A DNA stretch of 64,000 nucleotides from Gigantopelta aegis (Eukaryota; Mollusca; Gastropoda; Neomphalida; Peltospiridae), in the NCBI RefSeq assembly GCF_016097555.1, contig NC_054706.1, forward strand, positions 54,458,009 through 54,522,008, read 5' to 3'. Shown in pieces: positions 21,001 through 32,460 of the stretch; within the stretch, counting starts at the first letter, position 1, and every line of letters starts with the position of its first letter. The notes beneath the pieces were generated by a model. It was not told where the DNA came from. It did no database searches and saw nothing but the letters and a program-made list of their open reading frames with translations. The translations under genes and the position numbers were made by a program.

Positions 21001-22025
21001 TACCCATCCCAGTAACCAAAGTCAATAAACAAATTGTATTTTAATTCAGGGGTTTGTTTTTAATTATTTTCCCCATTTACTTGTCAGTTGTGTATTTACA
21101 TGTATATATAGATATAGATAACATTTGGAATAGTTTTGTATATACATGTACAATGAAGTCAATGGTGACATAACATTATTGTTTTTGTTATCACTTATAA
21201 AAAGTACTCCCCCCCCCCCCCCCCCACTATGTATTGTCGACAGTTTTTGAATACTTTTTTGCTTTCAAGAGTTAACTTGATACATGTATGCTTATGAACC
21301 ACTGTCTTTGACAGTTAATCCTCCCCCCCCCCCCCCCCCCACCTTCTTATTGAGTATGATGTACTTCTACACACAACTTCTTCAGCATGAAGGGTGGGAT
21401 GTAGCCCAGTGGTAAAGCGTTTGTTTGATGTACAGTCGGTCTGGGATTGACCCCCATCGGTGGACCCATTGGGCTATTTCTCGCTCCAGCCAGTGCACCA
21501 CGACTGGTATATCAAAGGTTGTGGTATGTGCTATCCTGTCTGTGGGATGGTGCATATAAAAGATCCATTGCTGCTAATCAAAAAGAGTAGTCCATAAAGT
21601 GGCAACAGCGGGTTTACTCTCTCAATATCTGTGTGGTGCTTAACCATATGTCCGACGCCATATAACCTTAAATAAAATGTGTTGAGTGTGTCGTTAAATA
21701 AAACATTTCTTTCTTTCTTTCTTCAACTTGACACAGTTTCCATGAAGTTATTTTTTTATAACAGTTTGAAACTCACTTTTCAGACTATATTGAGATTTAG
21801 AAAATCCAAAATCATAACAAGTGATTTTAATTCTGTTCACTATTTCAGTGTCATTTGGCTCCAGTCAAATATTTGGGTTTTTTTTGTTTTAAAAAAGATG
21901 ATAGAAGGGTTTTTACTGCAAATATTTTTATTTGAGACAGTTTTACAGAATGTTATTAGGCAAACAGTGTGGGGTTGGGTTTTTTTCTTGGGGGGGGGGG
22001 GGGGGGGGGGGGTTAAAAATAAAAA

Positions 22026-22097
<72 letters not shown>

Positions 22098-25000
22098 AAA
22101 AGTTAGCTATTGCTTCCATTGGCAGTTACTGCAAAGAATTGTTTTCTGTTTCAAAATTGACTCTTTGTTAATAATATGGAATCTATTACATAGGATCATG
22201 GTGTGAATATACCTTAGAACCTTTGCACATATCTTGAAAATACTTTTTTTGTCTTCATGCACATCACCGATTTCACATGTTTTTTTAACCCTTGTTCTAC
22301 ACCCATACAGGTTGTATTCTGTGTGTGATGCACATGACTAACAAAAACTTTACTGTTTTAGCTATTCTAATGTTGCAATTGGTGAGTACCCACGGTACCA
22401 GTCTGAATCATACTGGAGGGCGAGAGAACTAATGAAGGTTTGCTGTGTTCTAACAATTTGATTCTGTTGTATAAAGTTGTTTCATTGTGAAAAGATCACA
22501 ATGTATTTTGAAATTCAGTGTTTTTGCATGCATTTGTTTGATTAAAATACAATTTTAAAATCCATTTATTTATATATTTATTTATCCATCCATCCATTCA
22601 CTGAATTACTCACCCACTCATACCTCATACTTCCACACTTCAGACATTCATTCATCTCTTAAGTCCCATCTGTCCATCCATCCACCAAGTGACACACACA
22701 TCCATTCCTCTTCCACTCATATGTCCATCAGTCGTTCCATCCCATCCCATCCCATCCCATCCCATCCCATCCCATCCCATCCATTCATTCCATCATCCAT
22801 CCATCCATTCCATCCATCCATCTATCCATCCATATGTCCATACGTCCATCTACCCATTCAGTCACTTATATCCATCCATCCATATCTCCCTCCCTCTGCC
22901 CATGCATGATACCCTCACATCCATCCATCCATCCAATGTATCTATTCATCCAATGCATCCATTCATCCATCCATGATCTAACAAACCCAGTGTCATCTCA
23001 AGTCTAAGCAACCAGTTGAGAAAATCGCTAAAATAGGTCAGCAGCTCGTTGCATTTTTAATCCCTGGTCAATTTATGGAATATACCAGAGACCATCTTGT
23101 GTGAAAGATACAAAATTTTCCATTCAATGTACATACATGTCATGAAGATTCTAACATTTAGACAGGTGGAATATGTCCTCAGCTCTGCCAATCTTTATGC
23201 CAAAGAAAATTTTGGTTGGATAACATTTACATAATTAATAATAATATACTGGTAATATATATTTACCACTATGCAATTTAGTAGTTCTGTTATTTTTTCT
23301 AAACTACCACTTTCATAGTATGCCAACAACTTCAATGTTTAGCCCAGTGACAATGTGGACACAAGTTTCAACGGCTATTCAGACAAAAATGTCACCTGAG
23401 CTGGACATGATGACATGGGTTTGTCAGATATTAAATAAAATGTAAAATATTAACAGAATAAATGCAATCTGTGCCTGTATATGAACTTAGAGTATTATTT
23501 TGAGTAATGACAAAACCCTTGTTGGTTAAACATGAAGAGGGTTTGCACCTACATTGTACACATCAAGTTGATTAAGAGAGTAAAAGATACATAGAGAATA
23601 ACTGGTGACTACCTTGACAGTCATATTGGCTTCATTCTTTGAATGTTAGAATGGGAAATGGCATGTGTCCCTGCTACGTCCCCCAGTGGTAAAGCACTTG
23701 CATAATGTGCAGTGGTACTGGGATTGACCCCTTCATAGGACACATTGGGTTATTTCTCATTCTTGCCATTCCACAATGACTGGTATATCAAAGGCAGTAG
23801 TATGTGCTATCCTCTCCGGGATGGTGCATATAAAAGATCCCTTGCTACTAATGCAAAAATGTAGCAGGTTTCCACTTTAAGACTATGTCAAAAGTATCAA
23901 ATGTTTGACATCCAATAAATCAATGTGTTCTAGTGGTGTTGTTAAACAAAACAAACTTTAAACCATTCAGCCATGGCAAGATAAAGCTGTTCTATTAAAG
24001 TAGAAACTAGTTTTTTTATTTACCTTTCTGTCCAACACGTTTAGTCAGAAAATTAAATTTGTTCCAAGTTTAGTGTGCTAATTGTGTCTTTTGCACTATG
24101 ACATCATACAAGATGCATGTACTGATTCTTTTTAAGATGCTAGCTACATTTTGTTACATCAGTAAATCCTAATTCATCAATAATTATTTGACGTTTAAAA
24201 GAGCTTTGTTACTTTGATATAACTTTGTAATGATATATGTAATAGATTATGTATTTATCTTTCATGTTACTAAATTTGCAGTATTGTAAGTGTATTTTAC
24301 AAAGTATGTAATGTCAATGAATTGAACACATTTTGTCTTGTATATTTTACAACATGTTTTTGTTTGTTGAATGCAGAAAGAACTCCAATCACATAAGGCT
24401 GCATTAAAAGGAGGCGCATTTCGCCTAAACATGCATCCAACAGACTACTTCGAACTGAATCCATACAGGACAGAAAAGCCACTTCCTCCACTGAGAAAAT
24501 CATTATCAGCAAGTGCTCTTCGAGACAAAGATCTCAAGCCATTCAAACCAAGTTCACCAGGAAAAACTGTAAGTCAGTTTTATCTCTCAAATCCTGCATA
24601 TGCTAGATAGCAACAGTCCATGTGACAAATCTCTGTTTGATATCAGTATCAATGGTTACACTTAACAAAAACTATGTACATCAGTTACATAGAGTACCTA
24701 TTGGTTGCCAAAAGATCATGTTATTTAGCTTTAACCATTCGAAAAGAATAGAGTGTAAAGTAAAAGAGTAAAATGAGAAGACAAAAGAAAACATGTAATA
24801 ACTGCAATCATAGTAAGGTTTGGTTTGCATCATATAGTTATTTTCATTTCAATTTATTTTCGTGCTTATATCCAATTAAGGTTCAAGCACGCTGTCATGG
24901 GCACACACTTCAGCTGTCTGGGTTGTCTGTCTAGTCCGTAGGTTAGTTGTGAGAGAGAAGAGGGTGTAGTGGTCTTACACCTACCCATTAAGTTGTTAAA

Positions 25001-27584
25001 ACTCATTCTGGGTGGGAGCCGGTACCGAGCTGCAAACCCTGTACCTACCAGCCTGTAGTCCAATGGCGTAACCATGACACCACCAAGGCCTATAGTTGTC
25101 TGATGGGATTTAGCTGTCGGTTGAGTGCTTGATTGAGGTGTTTGCGTCACAGGATCGATCCACCTCGATGGATCCATTCAACTCAATGGGTTTTTCTCAT
25201 TCCAGTCAGTGCACTACAACTGGTCAAAGGCTGTGTTATGTGCTTTCTTGTCTGTGGGAAAATGCATATAAAAGATCCCTTGTTGCATTAGGAAAATGTA
25301 GCAGGTTTCCTCTGATGACTACGTGTCAGAATTACCAAATATTTGACATCCAATAGGTGATGGTTAATTAATCAATATGCTCTAGTGGTGTCGTTAAATA
25401 AAACAAACTTTACCTTTCATACATGTCTCCCTAAATGGAATCCTGAAATGTCAAGGACAGATACAATTTATAGTGATCATTCATCCATGTACACCCATAC
25501 CTACATATTTGTATCGGTGCAAACATACTTGTAACTCAACACTGATATGAACACTGAACCTGAACATATCCACGGACAAATATAGTTGCATGCATGCGCA
25601 CATACACACATGCATGTCATAGGGTGGTAAGCCAGATACTTGCATACATATGCATATGCAATCATGTTGCTTGTTGATAGTTTGGAATAGTGTAACTCTG
25701 AACTCGTTAATTTGTATGAAAAACCGTACTGACACTACCTCCATTTGCAAACTGTCACAGACAGCCCTATATTAGGGCCTCCACGAGTCCAAAATATTGG
25801 ACTCGAGTGCTTGAGGTTCAAACTCGATCCGGACCCGAGTACCCGACACTTATACTAGATGATAATGAGACTATAAGGAATAAAGTAAAATAGTATTATG
25901 CATCTTAATTCCAGCGCTGAACATGGATTCCACACCTTCAACTTTTGTTTTCCCTCCATGTGTCTCATTGCCCTATAATATAACGGCGGCATGCATGTGG
26001 AAAAATGACATAAAACATATAATTAAATGAGTGTTCTTCCTTGCACGGGTACTCAAGTTCTGTAAACGGACTCAAGTCTTGATAGACTCAGCCTGTGCCA
26101 GAATACTAAAGTACTCGTGGAGACCTTTCCCTATATCTCACCTTATTTTCATGATCTTACCTGAAAATGATTCTTTTTATATTTAACAGCCTGGAGGAAT
26201 GAAGGCTGGAACATTTGACCCCTACCCATCACATTCTCAAGATGCTTACAGAATCAGAGTGAAACGTCCAGTCAATATTGTCAACAAGAGTGGAAAGAGT
26301 TTTATACCATCACAGGGTCCCAAGTCAAGGCCTGTCAATTCCATTGTGGATCAGATGGTGACAAGGTGGGCATCAAATATTACAATCAGATTTTTTTTTT
26401 TTTTCTTAGTTCAGTAAGGATTATTCTTGAAAAAGATTAGTGTTGGATTATGACTTGGAAACACCGAGAATAAATTTAGAGGCATTGTATAGACTGTATA
26501 GAATGTTTATTTATCCAATAACTTACCCATGATATCCATGTCATAAACCAGTATAAACCAGTATTAACCAGTGTAATAATGGTATGCAAGTTTACACGGT
26601 CTCTAGATAATAATGTGTTGATTTGACACCAACAAACCAATCACCATGTCGGTACTAAATATGACGTCGTCACGATTTGGCAAAGAACACACAATGACAT
26701 CACATAGTTTAAAGCGTTTGCGTTTACGTCTTTCTGGTTTCACTCTTAAACTTGTAATAAAATGATAGTTTAATACATTTCATTATAGATTTTGTTTTTA
26801 CAGAATAAATAGAACATTGGGTTTTGAAAATTATCTGTGAACCATGAATAAAATACAAAGTTAAAGCAATACCCAGAACAGTAAAGTAATTTACGTTGTT
26901 TCTATATACATGGACGTGTAGCCGATGTAGGCTATATCGAAAATAAAGGCTTTTAAAAACCTCAAATAGCTGGGGTAATAAATAGAATAACAAACTCGGT
27001 ACCAGTTATTATCCAATTTATGTCCCTCATGAAATAATTTTCACTTAAGACATAAATTTGATAATAACTGGCAACTCATTTGTTATCCTCAATTTAACAT
27101 AGACTCCTTTGATATTTTCATCTTAAAAAACACTTGTGACAAATCCTCTATATAACAATACATTATTCATCTTGTATTAATACAGAGAAAGGCTTTCGTT
27201 ATTTAATGGTTTTCCTTTTCACTCTCTCTTTCTCCTCTTCTCTTATTACCTATAAAAATAATTTGTTAAATTATGTGTAATTAGTGTTTGTTTGAGCACA
27301 TATTACATATTTGCTAAAAGCCTAATTTGAGAGGTAACTGGTGTTTTCAAAAAGCCTTTCTTTTATTTTGACATTTTAAAACAAATTTGTCACATTGCTG
27401 ACAGTGTTTTTAATCCAGCTTAAAACCTGTTAGAACAGTGCCTTCTCTTAATAGTTTATTCAATAGCTGATGTATTTTTGGTGCTGGGGTGTCATAAAAC
27501 ATTCAGTCTCTTAATATTTCTTTATAAACTTTCTATTTCAGATCCATGAATTCACAGAACTACAGAGCTGTAACGCTGGCATAA
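14947..27584 (+). CDS. CFAP96: CFAP96 (C4orf47) cilia- and flagella-associated protein (gene span, 7 exons plus one alternative)
   Basis: CFAP96 is a small conserved protein of ciliated organisms, associated with the ciliary base or axoneme; its biochemical role is not established. Coding exons are 14947-15040, 17575-17794, 18308-18445, then either 19904-19979 or 22362-22437, then 24377-24568, 26190-26365 and 27542-27584. With one exon 4 the message is 939 nt, 312 residues, close to the human 309. Conserved blocks read directly are [82 protein letters not shown] and GPKSRPV. All splice sites are GT-AG and all phases agree. The start codon is the first ATG of a frame beginning [12 protein letters not shown], like other family members. 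It is head-to-head with MRE11, 2.7 kb apart. Confidence 0.96.
15517..16057. mobile_element. Foldback element in CFAP96 intron 1
   Basis: The outer arms are inverted copies (left GACAGTCACTTTTCGGACCC, right GTGCGAAAAGTGACTGTC). Pairing continues through the segment reading CTTGTTTTGGCTTCGTACAC. A weakly paired middle of about 300 bp follows. Confidence 0.75.
16422..16632. mobile_element. MITE with CAGxCxTCTGA ends and 5-bp TSD
   Basis: The ends CAGACTTCTGA / TCAGAGGCCTG are inverted repeats flanked by TAATA on both sides (16417-16421, 16633-16637). It belongs to the family at 36191-36599. Confidence 0.75.
16916..17103 (-). mobile_element. SINE-2 fragment
   Basis: Minus-strand 3' and central part only; the tRNA-like head is missing. 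Confidence 0.75.
17236..17456 (+). mobile_element. SINE-1, 5'-truncated
   Basis: Starts in the body (GACTGGTATATCAAAGGCTG) and runs to the GTCGTTAAATAAAACATT tail, ending about 120 bp before CFAP96 exon 2. Confidence 0.85.
17575..17794 (+). CDS. CFAP96: CFAP96 exon 2
   Basis: 220 nt. The acceptor is TTTCAG|TT and the donor AAACC|GTGAGT. It encodes [19 protein letters not shown] through [11 protein letters not shown], the most conserved block of the family. Confidence 0.96.
18308..18445 (+). CDS. CFAP96: CFAP96 exon 3
   Basis: 138 nt. The acceptor is TTGTAG|G and the donor TATGG|GTAAGT. It encodes [19 protein letters not shown] and [20 protein letters not shown]. Confidence 0.95.
19904..19979 (+). 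CDS. CFAP96: CFAP96 exon 4a (alternative version)
   Basis: 76 nt. The acceptor is GTTTTCAG|A and the donor CGG|GTGTGT, entering in phase 2 and leaving in phase 0. It encodes (G)[19 protein letters not shown] then GRDKLR. Length and phase are identical to exon 4b, and 11 of 25 residues match by hand alignment. Both align without gaps to the same 25-residue stretch of vertebrate CFAP96. Confidence 0.88.
20372..20749. mobile_element. TTAA-target MITE between exons 4a and 4b
   Basis: The ends TTAAAGGGACATA and TCTGTCCCTTTAA are inverted repeats with TTAA at both edges. It is related to 12492-12880 at the termini. Confidence 0.75.
20770..20871. mobile_element. Small palindromic MITE
   Basis: AATTTACAAAGCCTATTTTT pairs with AAAACAGGCTTTGTAAATT about 100 bp later. 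Confidence 0.65.
21208..21341. repeat. Two poly-C runs
   Basis: Runs of about 18 C occur at about 21209-21226 and 21323-21340. Length may be unreliable in assembly. Confidence 0.8.
21391..21724 (+). mobile_element. SINE-1, full length
   Basis: Runs from GGTGGGATGTAGCCCAGTGG to the CTTT tail. It lies in the intron between CFAP96 exons 4a and 4b. Confidence 0.9.
21990..22094. repeat. Poly-G run and TA microsatellite
   Basis: About 20 G at 21992-22012, then a long (TA)n at 22023-22094. Confidence 0.9.
22362..22437 (+). CDS. CFAP96: CFAP96 exon 4b (alternative version)
   Basis: 76 nt. The acceptor is GTTTTAG|C and the donor AAG|GTTTGC, phases identical to exon 4a. It encodes (G)[19 protein letters not shown] then ARELMK. 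If 4a and 4b were both included, the frame would read CTA TTC TAA and stop. Confidence 0.9.
22560..22980. repeat. CCAT-rich microsatellite region
   Basis: About 400 bp dominated by CCAT/CATC units, including a pure CCATC run near 22737-22783. The Ser/His/Pro open frames across it are artefacts. Confidence 0.9.
22981..23660. other. CFAP96 intron sequence, nothing recognised
   Basis: No exon, repeat or structured element could be supported here. Confidence 0.4.
23666..23962 (+). mobile_element. SINE-2
   Basis: Degraded head (CCCCAGTGGTAAAGCAC), body, and the TTCTAGTGGTGTTGTTAAA end. Confidence 0.8.
24377..24568 (+). CDS. CFAP96: CFAP96 exon 5
   Basis: 192 nt, phase 0 at both ends. The acceptor is ATGCAG|AAA and the donor ACT|GTAAGT. 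It encodes [30 protein letters not shown] and the FKPSSPGKT end. Confidence 0.96.
24838..25090 (-). mobile_element. SINE-3
   Basis: Minus-strand copy of a third family. Read on its own strand it has a head with GGCGTAAC/GGTAGGTACAGGG, a GTAGGTGTAAGACCACTACA body, and a tail AACCTTAATTGGATATAAGC. Confidence 0.75.
25097..25415 (+). mobile_element. SINE-2b (variant head)
   Basis: Head GGGATTTAGCTGTCGGTTGA with GGATCGATCC, then the family-2 body and GTGTCGTTAAATAAAACAAA end. This head type is the one later amplified at 62.65 kb. Confidence 0.8.
25773..26128. mobile_element. hAT-type MITE (GAGTACTCG family), copy B, inverted relative to copy A
   Basis: Starts TAGGGCCTCCACGAGT and is flanked by an exact 8-bp duplication CCCTATAT (25765-25772, 26129-26136). 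It shares interior sequence with 2195-2570 (GATGATAATGAGACTA). Confidence 0.85.
26190..26365 (+). CDS. CFAP96: CFAP96 exon 6
   Basis: 176 nt. The acceptor is TTAACAG|CCT and the donor ACAAG|GTGGGC. It encodes [20 protein letters not shown] through [17 protein letters not shown]. Confidence 0.96.
26987..27092. mobile_element. Palindromic MITE
   Basis: GTACCAGTTATTATCCAATT pairs with AAATTTGATAATAACTGGCA; the outer AATAACAAACTC / CATTTGTTATCC also pair. Confidence 0.65.
27542..27584 (+). CDS. CFAP96: CFAP96 exon 7 (terminal)
   Basis: 43 nt. The acceptor is TTTCAG|A. It encodes [13 protein letters not shown] then TAA, corresponding to the LNSKNYK end of the vertebrate protein. Confidence 0.93.
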
Positions 27585-27739
27585 CTACCCACGACATTTA
27601 ACTGAGACATTTCATTTTAAAACAAAATAATGCTGTTTAGTGTGATATAAAGACAAATGTTTTTTAATTAATAGGATTTCCTAGCATTACCTGAATGAGC
27701 AGCCATTTTAAACTTGAACGACTTAGTAATTTTAAATGT

Positions 27740-28110
27740 TTTTATATGGAATGGCAGTGTGTTACATACCAAAACTAGGTCACCACGACCTAGCTTTTCA
27801 CACATTAAACTTTAAAGGAAATCCTTGTCAGGGTGATGTATTCCGTATCAATTCATATGAGATCATCAGATCTTGCATTCAAGTACAGCTTGGGATGGTG
27901 GTGTGTTTTGTACAATAACTAGGTCACTGTGACCTACTTTTCACACATTACTCCACATTAAAGGAAATCCTTGTTCAGGCCATATCTTCCTTATCAATTC
28001 ATATAGGATCATCAAACCTTTCATGCAAGTATAACTTTGAATGGCGGTGTGTTGCATATAACTAGGTCACCAGGACCTATTTTTGACAGGCGTTTCATGT
28101 ACCTCACTCA
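27740..28110. repeat. 143-bp repeat units with AGGTCAnnnTGACCT-like palindromes
   Basis: Three tandem units occur in the CFAP96 3' flank or UTR. Palindromes lie at 27777-27791, 27921-27935 (AGGTCACTGTGACCT, a perfect inverted repeat with 3-bp spacing) and 28064-28078. The same unit occurs in reverse at 10140-10440. Confidence 0.75.
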
Positions 28111-28293
28111 TACAGTGTTTACCCTAGTAATCTCTGGTATACTAACAGATTGTTATTTATTCATTTATCAGTATTAAAGTAATATTACATTTTTTTGTTG
28201 TTATTAAAGACATTATGTAGGTATTAAACCATTATTTCTTGATTTATGTGTTGAAATATGAGATGAGTTTAATCTGAATGCTCATCTTTGTCA

Positions 28294-28299
28294 AATAAA
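28294..28299 (+). terminator. Candidate polyadenylation signal of CFAP96
   Basis: AATAAA about 710 bp after the stop codon. Other ATTAAA/AATAAA hexamers occur in this AT-rich tract, so the choice is tentative. Confidence 0.3.
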
Positions 28300-31200
28300 C
28301 AATTAATTTACTATTATTTAATTAATGGAGGTAATTACTAGTATAGAAATGTATTGCTTTAATAATAAGGATTCTATCCTGCATACCTCGTAAAAATGTA
28401 TTTCGACACAAAATGACCATACTTAGTTTTTATAATTGTCGATATTTTATAGTACCTGGTGATACTTCTATACAGTGATATAACTGTATATTATAGTTGA
28501 CTGTTATTACCTTAAAATTTTTAAACACATACTTGGGATTCAGTACAGAAAGGTGGGTTCTTGAGAAAGTGAATGAATTAATAGTGTTTAAACAAATTAA
28601 TGAAATGTTTTGTAGAGGTGGGTGGCAAGAAGGGTGTATGTTCAGCCATTGCATACATGTCGTTAATAGTTTTTAATATAGTTTACAAAACAGACTATGT
28701 TGTGTTTTTTTGTGTGTCTGGACATTTGCTTGCTTTAGGATATGTTACATTATTGATACGGTATCTCTACTTTCAAACAAACAAACAAAAACCTCCCAGA
28801 AGAAGATTAATAGTGCATAATCCTGAATGTTTGATTTTTGAGAGTGTTTTCACTTCATTTTATTAAAGTAATATGTGATTATAGCCATATAGTTTTGATA
28901 TGTTGGAGCTTTTTAGGCTTTTTTTTTTTAAAACATTTTGTATAAAATATGTTACTAAAAGTAACTTTGTTATGTAAAGAACCTTGAAATGATTAACATG
29001 AAATGTGTGTTGGATGTTGTAAAAATATACTGTGCCAGTCCAGAAATTGAGAGATAAACGATTAAAGAATTTAATCTGTTAATAACTTGATATACAGTGA
29101 AATCCCCCGAAACCAGACATGTTAGGAACCAAGTAAAATGTCTGATTTTAAGGGGTAACCAGTTTATCCAGTTTAAAGAGGTTCTCTCTTGTACTAAAAT
29201 TTAAAAGGGGACTGTGAAAAGTGTCAGTTTTTTAGAGAATTCCGTTTACAGAGTGTTCGGTTTTGAGAGGTTTCACTGTACAAGCACCGTTTCTACACTG
29301 TAATGATATATTACAGGTTTATTCAAATAGCAATAACTCGTTACACATTTTATCTTTTTTTTAAATATATATATTTATATTGATAAAAACCATTTACATT
29401 GATGAAGTCTGCTGAAATCTGTGATATTGTTTGGTTTTTCAGTTTTAATCATGATCTTAAACATGACTAGGACATACTGATCCCGTTAAAAAAAAACATT
29501 ATCTGTGTTTTGTGTATCCAGGTTAAACAAATTTAATAATACATGTACATCCTTGTTATTGTTATACTTTATACCAAAAGTGGATTTTGACAATATGGTT
29601 AAGTGTATCCCAATATTCATCAGTTGGGGTTGGGTTTTTTCCATTTCAACAATTATGATTCAATTCTACATTTTGCAGTGAGCAATTTTGCTTAAATCTT
29701 GTGCATCTACGTATCTTTTCATTTAAATTTCTGTAAACTAAACCAAGTGATCATTGTATTAAGTATGCTACATTTAGTTTACTTGCTATGATGATGTGTC
29801 TTTATTTAGAAAAATAAATAAAACTGTGAAACAAACTGTACAGTAAAATGATCTTTCAGCTCTTAATACAATTCTTCTTAATTTTTATTCCCAAAATCAT
29901 GATCTTCATTTTGGTAGATTTATTGGCTTTCCCCAAGTAATAACTTAAAAGTATTCCAGTTATGTAACATTTATATTTTCATTACATATCCAAGCTTTCA
30001 TTCCTGATCATTCACATTACATTCATATATTATACTCAGATTTCTATTGTTATGTTGCAATATACATGTACATATAGTAAACTAAATGTTTTGTCTTTGT
30101 TTGGCCAAAATTTCTGTTTTTGGATATCGCTTATTTATATAAATATATTTTGTTACAATATATTTTTTAAGTTTGTGAATATATTTAATTTTTGCTGTGC
30201 CGATTGCTTTTTGTCTTTACAATCAATGTTTGTAGCTGATATATATTAGATCTAAATATTTGTTGATCTCTGTTACTTATATACCGGTAATGTGTTTAAT
30301 CTGCACATTATGCTGATTTCAACTTTTTAAGCTTGCCTGTTTGAAACATTAATATAAGAGGTTTAAAGAGAACAAGTTACTGTGTTTGGGTCACGTTATA
30401 ATTATGCTGGTTTAATACCTACATTTCTCTCACGCTTAGGTATATAGGACAGAGCTATCACATGAAAAAAAGCTATGAAAGATATTTCTTGCTAGTTCAA
30501 TCAACCTGTACAAAGGTGCCAGAAAGCTGAGTTAGATAAACCGCCTAGCACTCGTCCCCTAAACGATAATGCACCCTTTTCATTGATTAATTAGTCTCGT
30601 CGTTTAGGAGGTAGTTGACCGTTGATACCTGTTCATTACATCATTACATAATCAAAGGTAGTATATGATGTCACATAATATGTAACACTGCATTCATACA
30701 TTCTAGTGATGTAACATGTCAGCTGGGAGGTCACCATATAAACAAAACAAATGCAGTGAATTATATAATAATTATACTAAAATTATAAGACCGATTGTAC
30801 TTGTTCTATCCCACATGACCACATATGATGGAGTTTTATATTATTACCTTCCTAATAAATCTTACTATATAAATAGTCCTGAATATAATCAACAATTGTT
30901 TCTTCAATATTCAATTCTACAGCCATAACTGCGTTTCTGAATTCAACACTACTGTTTATAGCACATGGTAGGTGGTGGTTTAAGTGCCTCTTGACAATGT
31001 CAGAAGTAAACAAATGGTATTGCTATTACATATGTTAGGTGTAGGGTTACAAAATAAAAATTGAAGATATGTATATCAAACAAGCAAGCTATAAGAGGGC
31101 TTTGACTAGGATCCATAATTTATAAAATATATATATACGTATATATATATATATATATATATTATTATTAGGTGAGTTTACCTCATTACATTTTTATATT

Positions 31201-31880
31201 GTAAATATATAATATACAAAAAAGTATCATTTCTTTATCTGAAGGTAGAGGGTTTAGTCCATTTTTCTTGGTACTACCCAAGAATATGAACAGTGTACAA
31301 TATGTATATATTTTCCACAATAAATGGTTAAAACAGCCACCACATTGTAGTTACTTATGATTTCAAGGGCAGCACAGTGCAAAAAATAGTGGTACAGCTC
31401 GAGGTTACCAGACTCTCCTTTCAGATTCACCTGTGAAGGACATTTTCAAACAACAAATATAACCATCCCCCAAAAAGAAAGTGGCATGGCATACTGCACT
31501 GCCCCTGGATTTAGAAGGAGTTCCAGAAATGCTCAGTTTGAGGATAAAGAAGGATTTTTAAAATTTTAGATGTGGTGGAGTAATTGCTTGTCGTTGATGA
31601 GATTGAACTAATAGGTGTACCTATTGAAGTGATACTTTCTTAAAACATTAATAGTGGAAATAGAAGTCAATTTAAATCAAATATATCACATTCCTCCCTT
31701 ACCCTGCCCTCACCTCCTTCAACTAGATTATTTACTTTTAAATGATTATCATAAATATATTCAAAATTGCAGTTTTAATAACAAGTACATTCCTGTGCTT
31801 ATTGTATACAATGTATATTTAATGCTGATGTATCTCATCACAAAAACAGCCTAATTATCACAATTGCAGATATTTTGTAG
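28300..31880. other. AT-rich intergenic region
   Basis: No supported gene. It contains a mariner-like MITE (29093-29280) and a TA microsatellite (31126-31162). A possible palindromic element lies near 31364-31510 (GGGCAGCACAGTGCA / TGCACTGCCCC). Short open frames are Phe/Tyr/Ile-rich and look random. Confidence 0.5.
29093..29280. mobile_element. Mariner-like MITE
   Basis: The ends TACAGTGAAATCCCCCGAAA and TTTTGAGAGGTTTCACTGTA form imperfect inverted repeats bounded by TA. Confidence 0.75.
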
Positions 31881-32460
31881 CATTTCCTGTTCCAAACCGT
31901 GCCCTCTAACTGCTATGATCCTTTCTGTGGGAAAATGCATAAATAAAAGATATCTTCCAGCTAAAGGAAGGAAATAAGTTATTTAACAACGCACTCGACA
32001 CATTTTATTTACGGTTATATGGCGGCGGACATATGGTTAAGGACCACATAGATATTGAGAGAGGAAACCCGCTGTCGCCACTTCATGGGCTACTCTTTTT
32101 CGATTAGCAGCAAGAGACCTTTTATATGCACCATCCCACAGACAGGATAGTACATACCACGGCCTTTGTTACACGAGATCCAGCTAATGGAAAAATGTAA
32201 CAATATTCCTGTGAAGACTGTCAGAATTATCAATGTCTGATGTCCAATAGCCGATCATTAATCAATCAATGCATTTTATTTATTAAGGGTTTTGATATAG
32301 CTTTCACTTTTATTTGCTTGTATGTATGATACTGTATTGAACAACGCATGTATAACTCTACATGGACTTTGTCTTTGTATGTGAGGGATTGGAAAAAATA
32401 AAGTTAAAAAAAAAAATAATAATAATAAAACAATTCTAGTGGTGTCACTAAACAAAGTAA
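31880..32460 (+). mobile_element. SINE-2 split by a reversed SINE-1 and a poly-A insert
   Basis: SINE-2 body at about 31890-31966, a minus-strand SINE-1 at 31968-32166, then SINE-2 again (GGAAAAATGTAACAATATTC) and its end at 32436-32460. About 150 bp ending in poly-A/AAT units (32284-32430) interrupts the last part and looks like another retroposon 3' end. Confidence 0.7.

Noticed and set aside
22689..22976. 95-residue His/Ser/Pro-rich frame
   Set aside because: It is a read-through of the CCAT microsatellite.
28600..28866. 88-residue hydrophobic frame downstream of CFAP96
   Set aside because: AT-rich sequence yields Phe/Tyr/Ile-rich frames by chance; no conserved motif and no splice partners were found.
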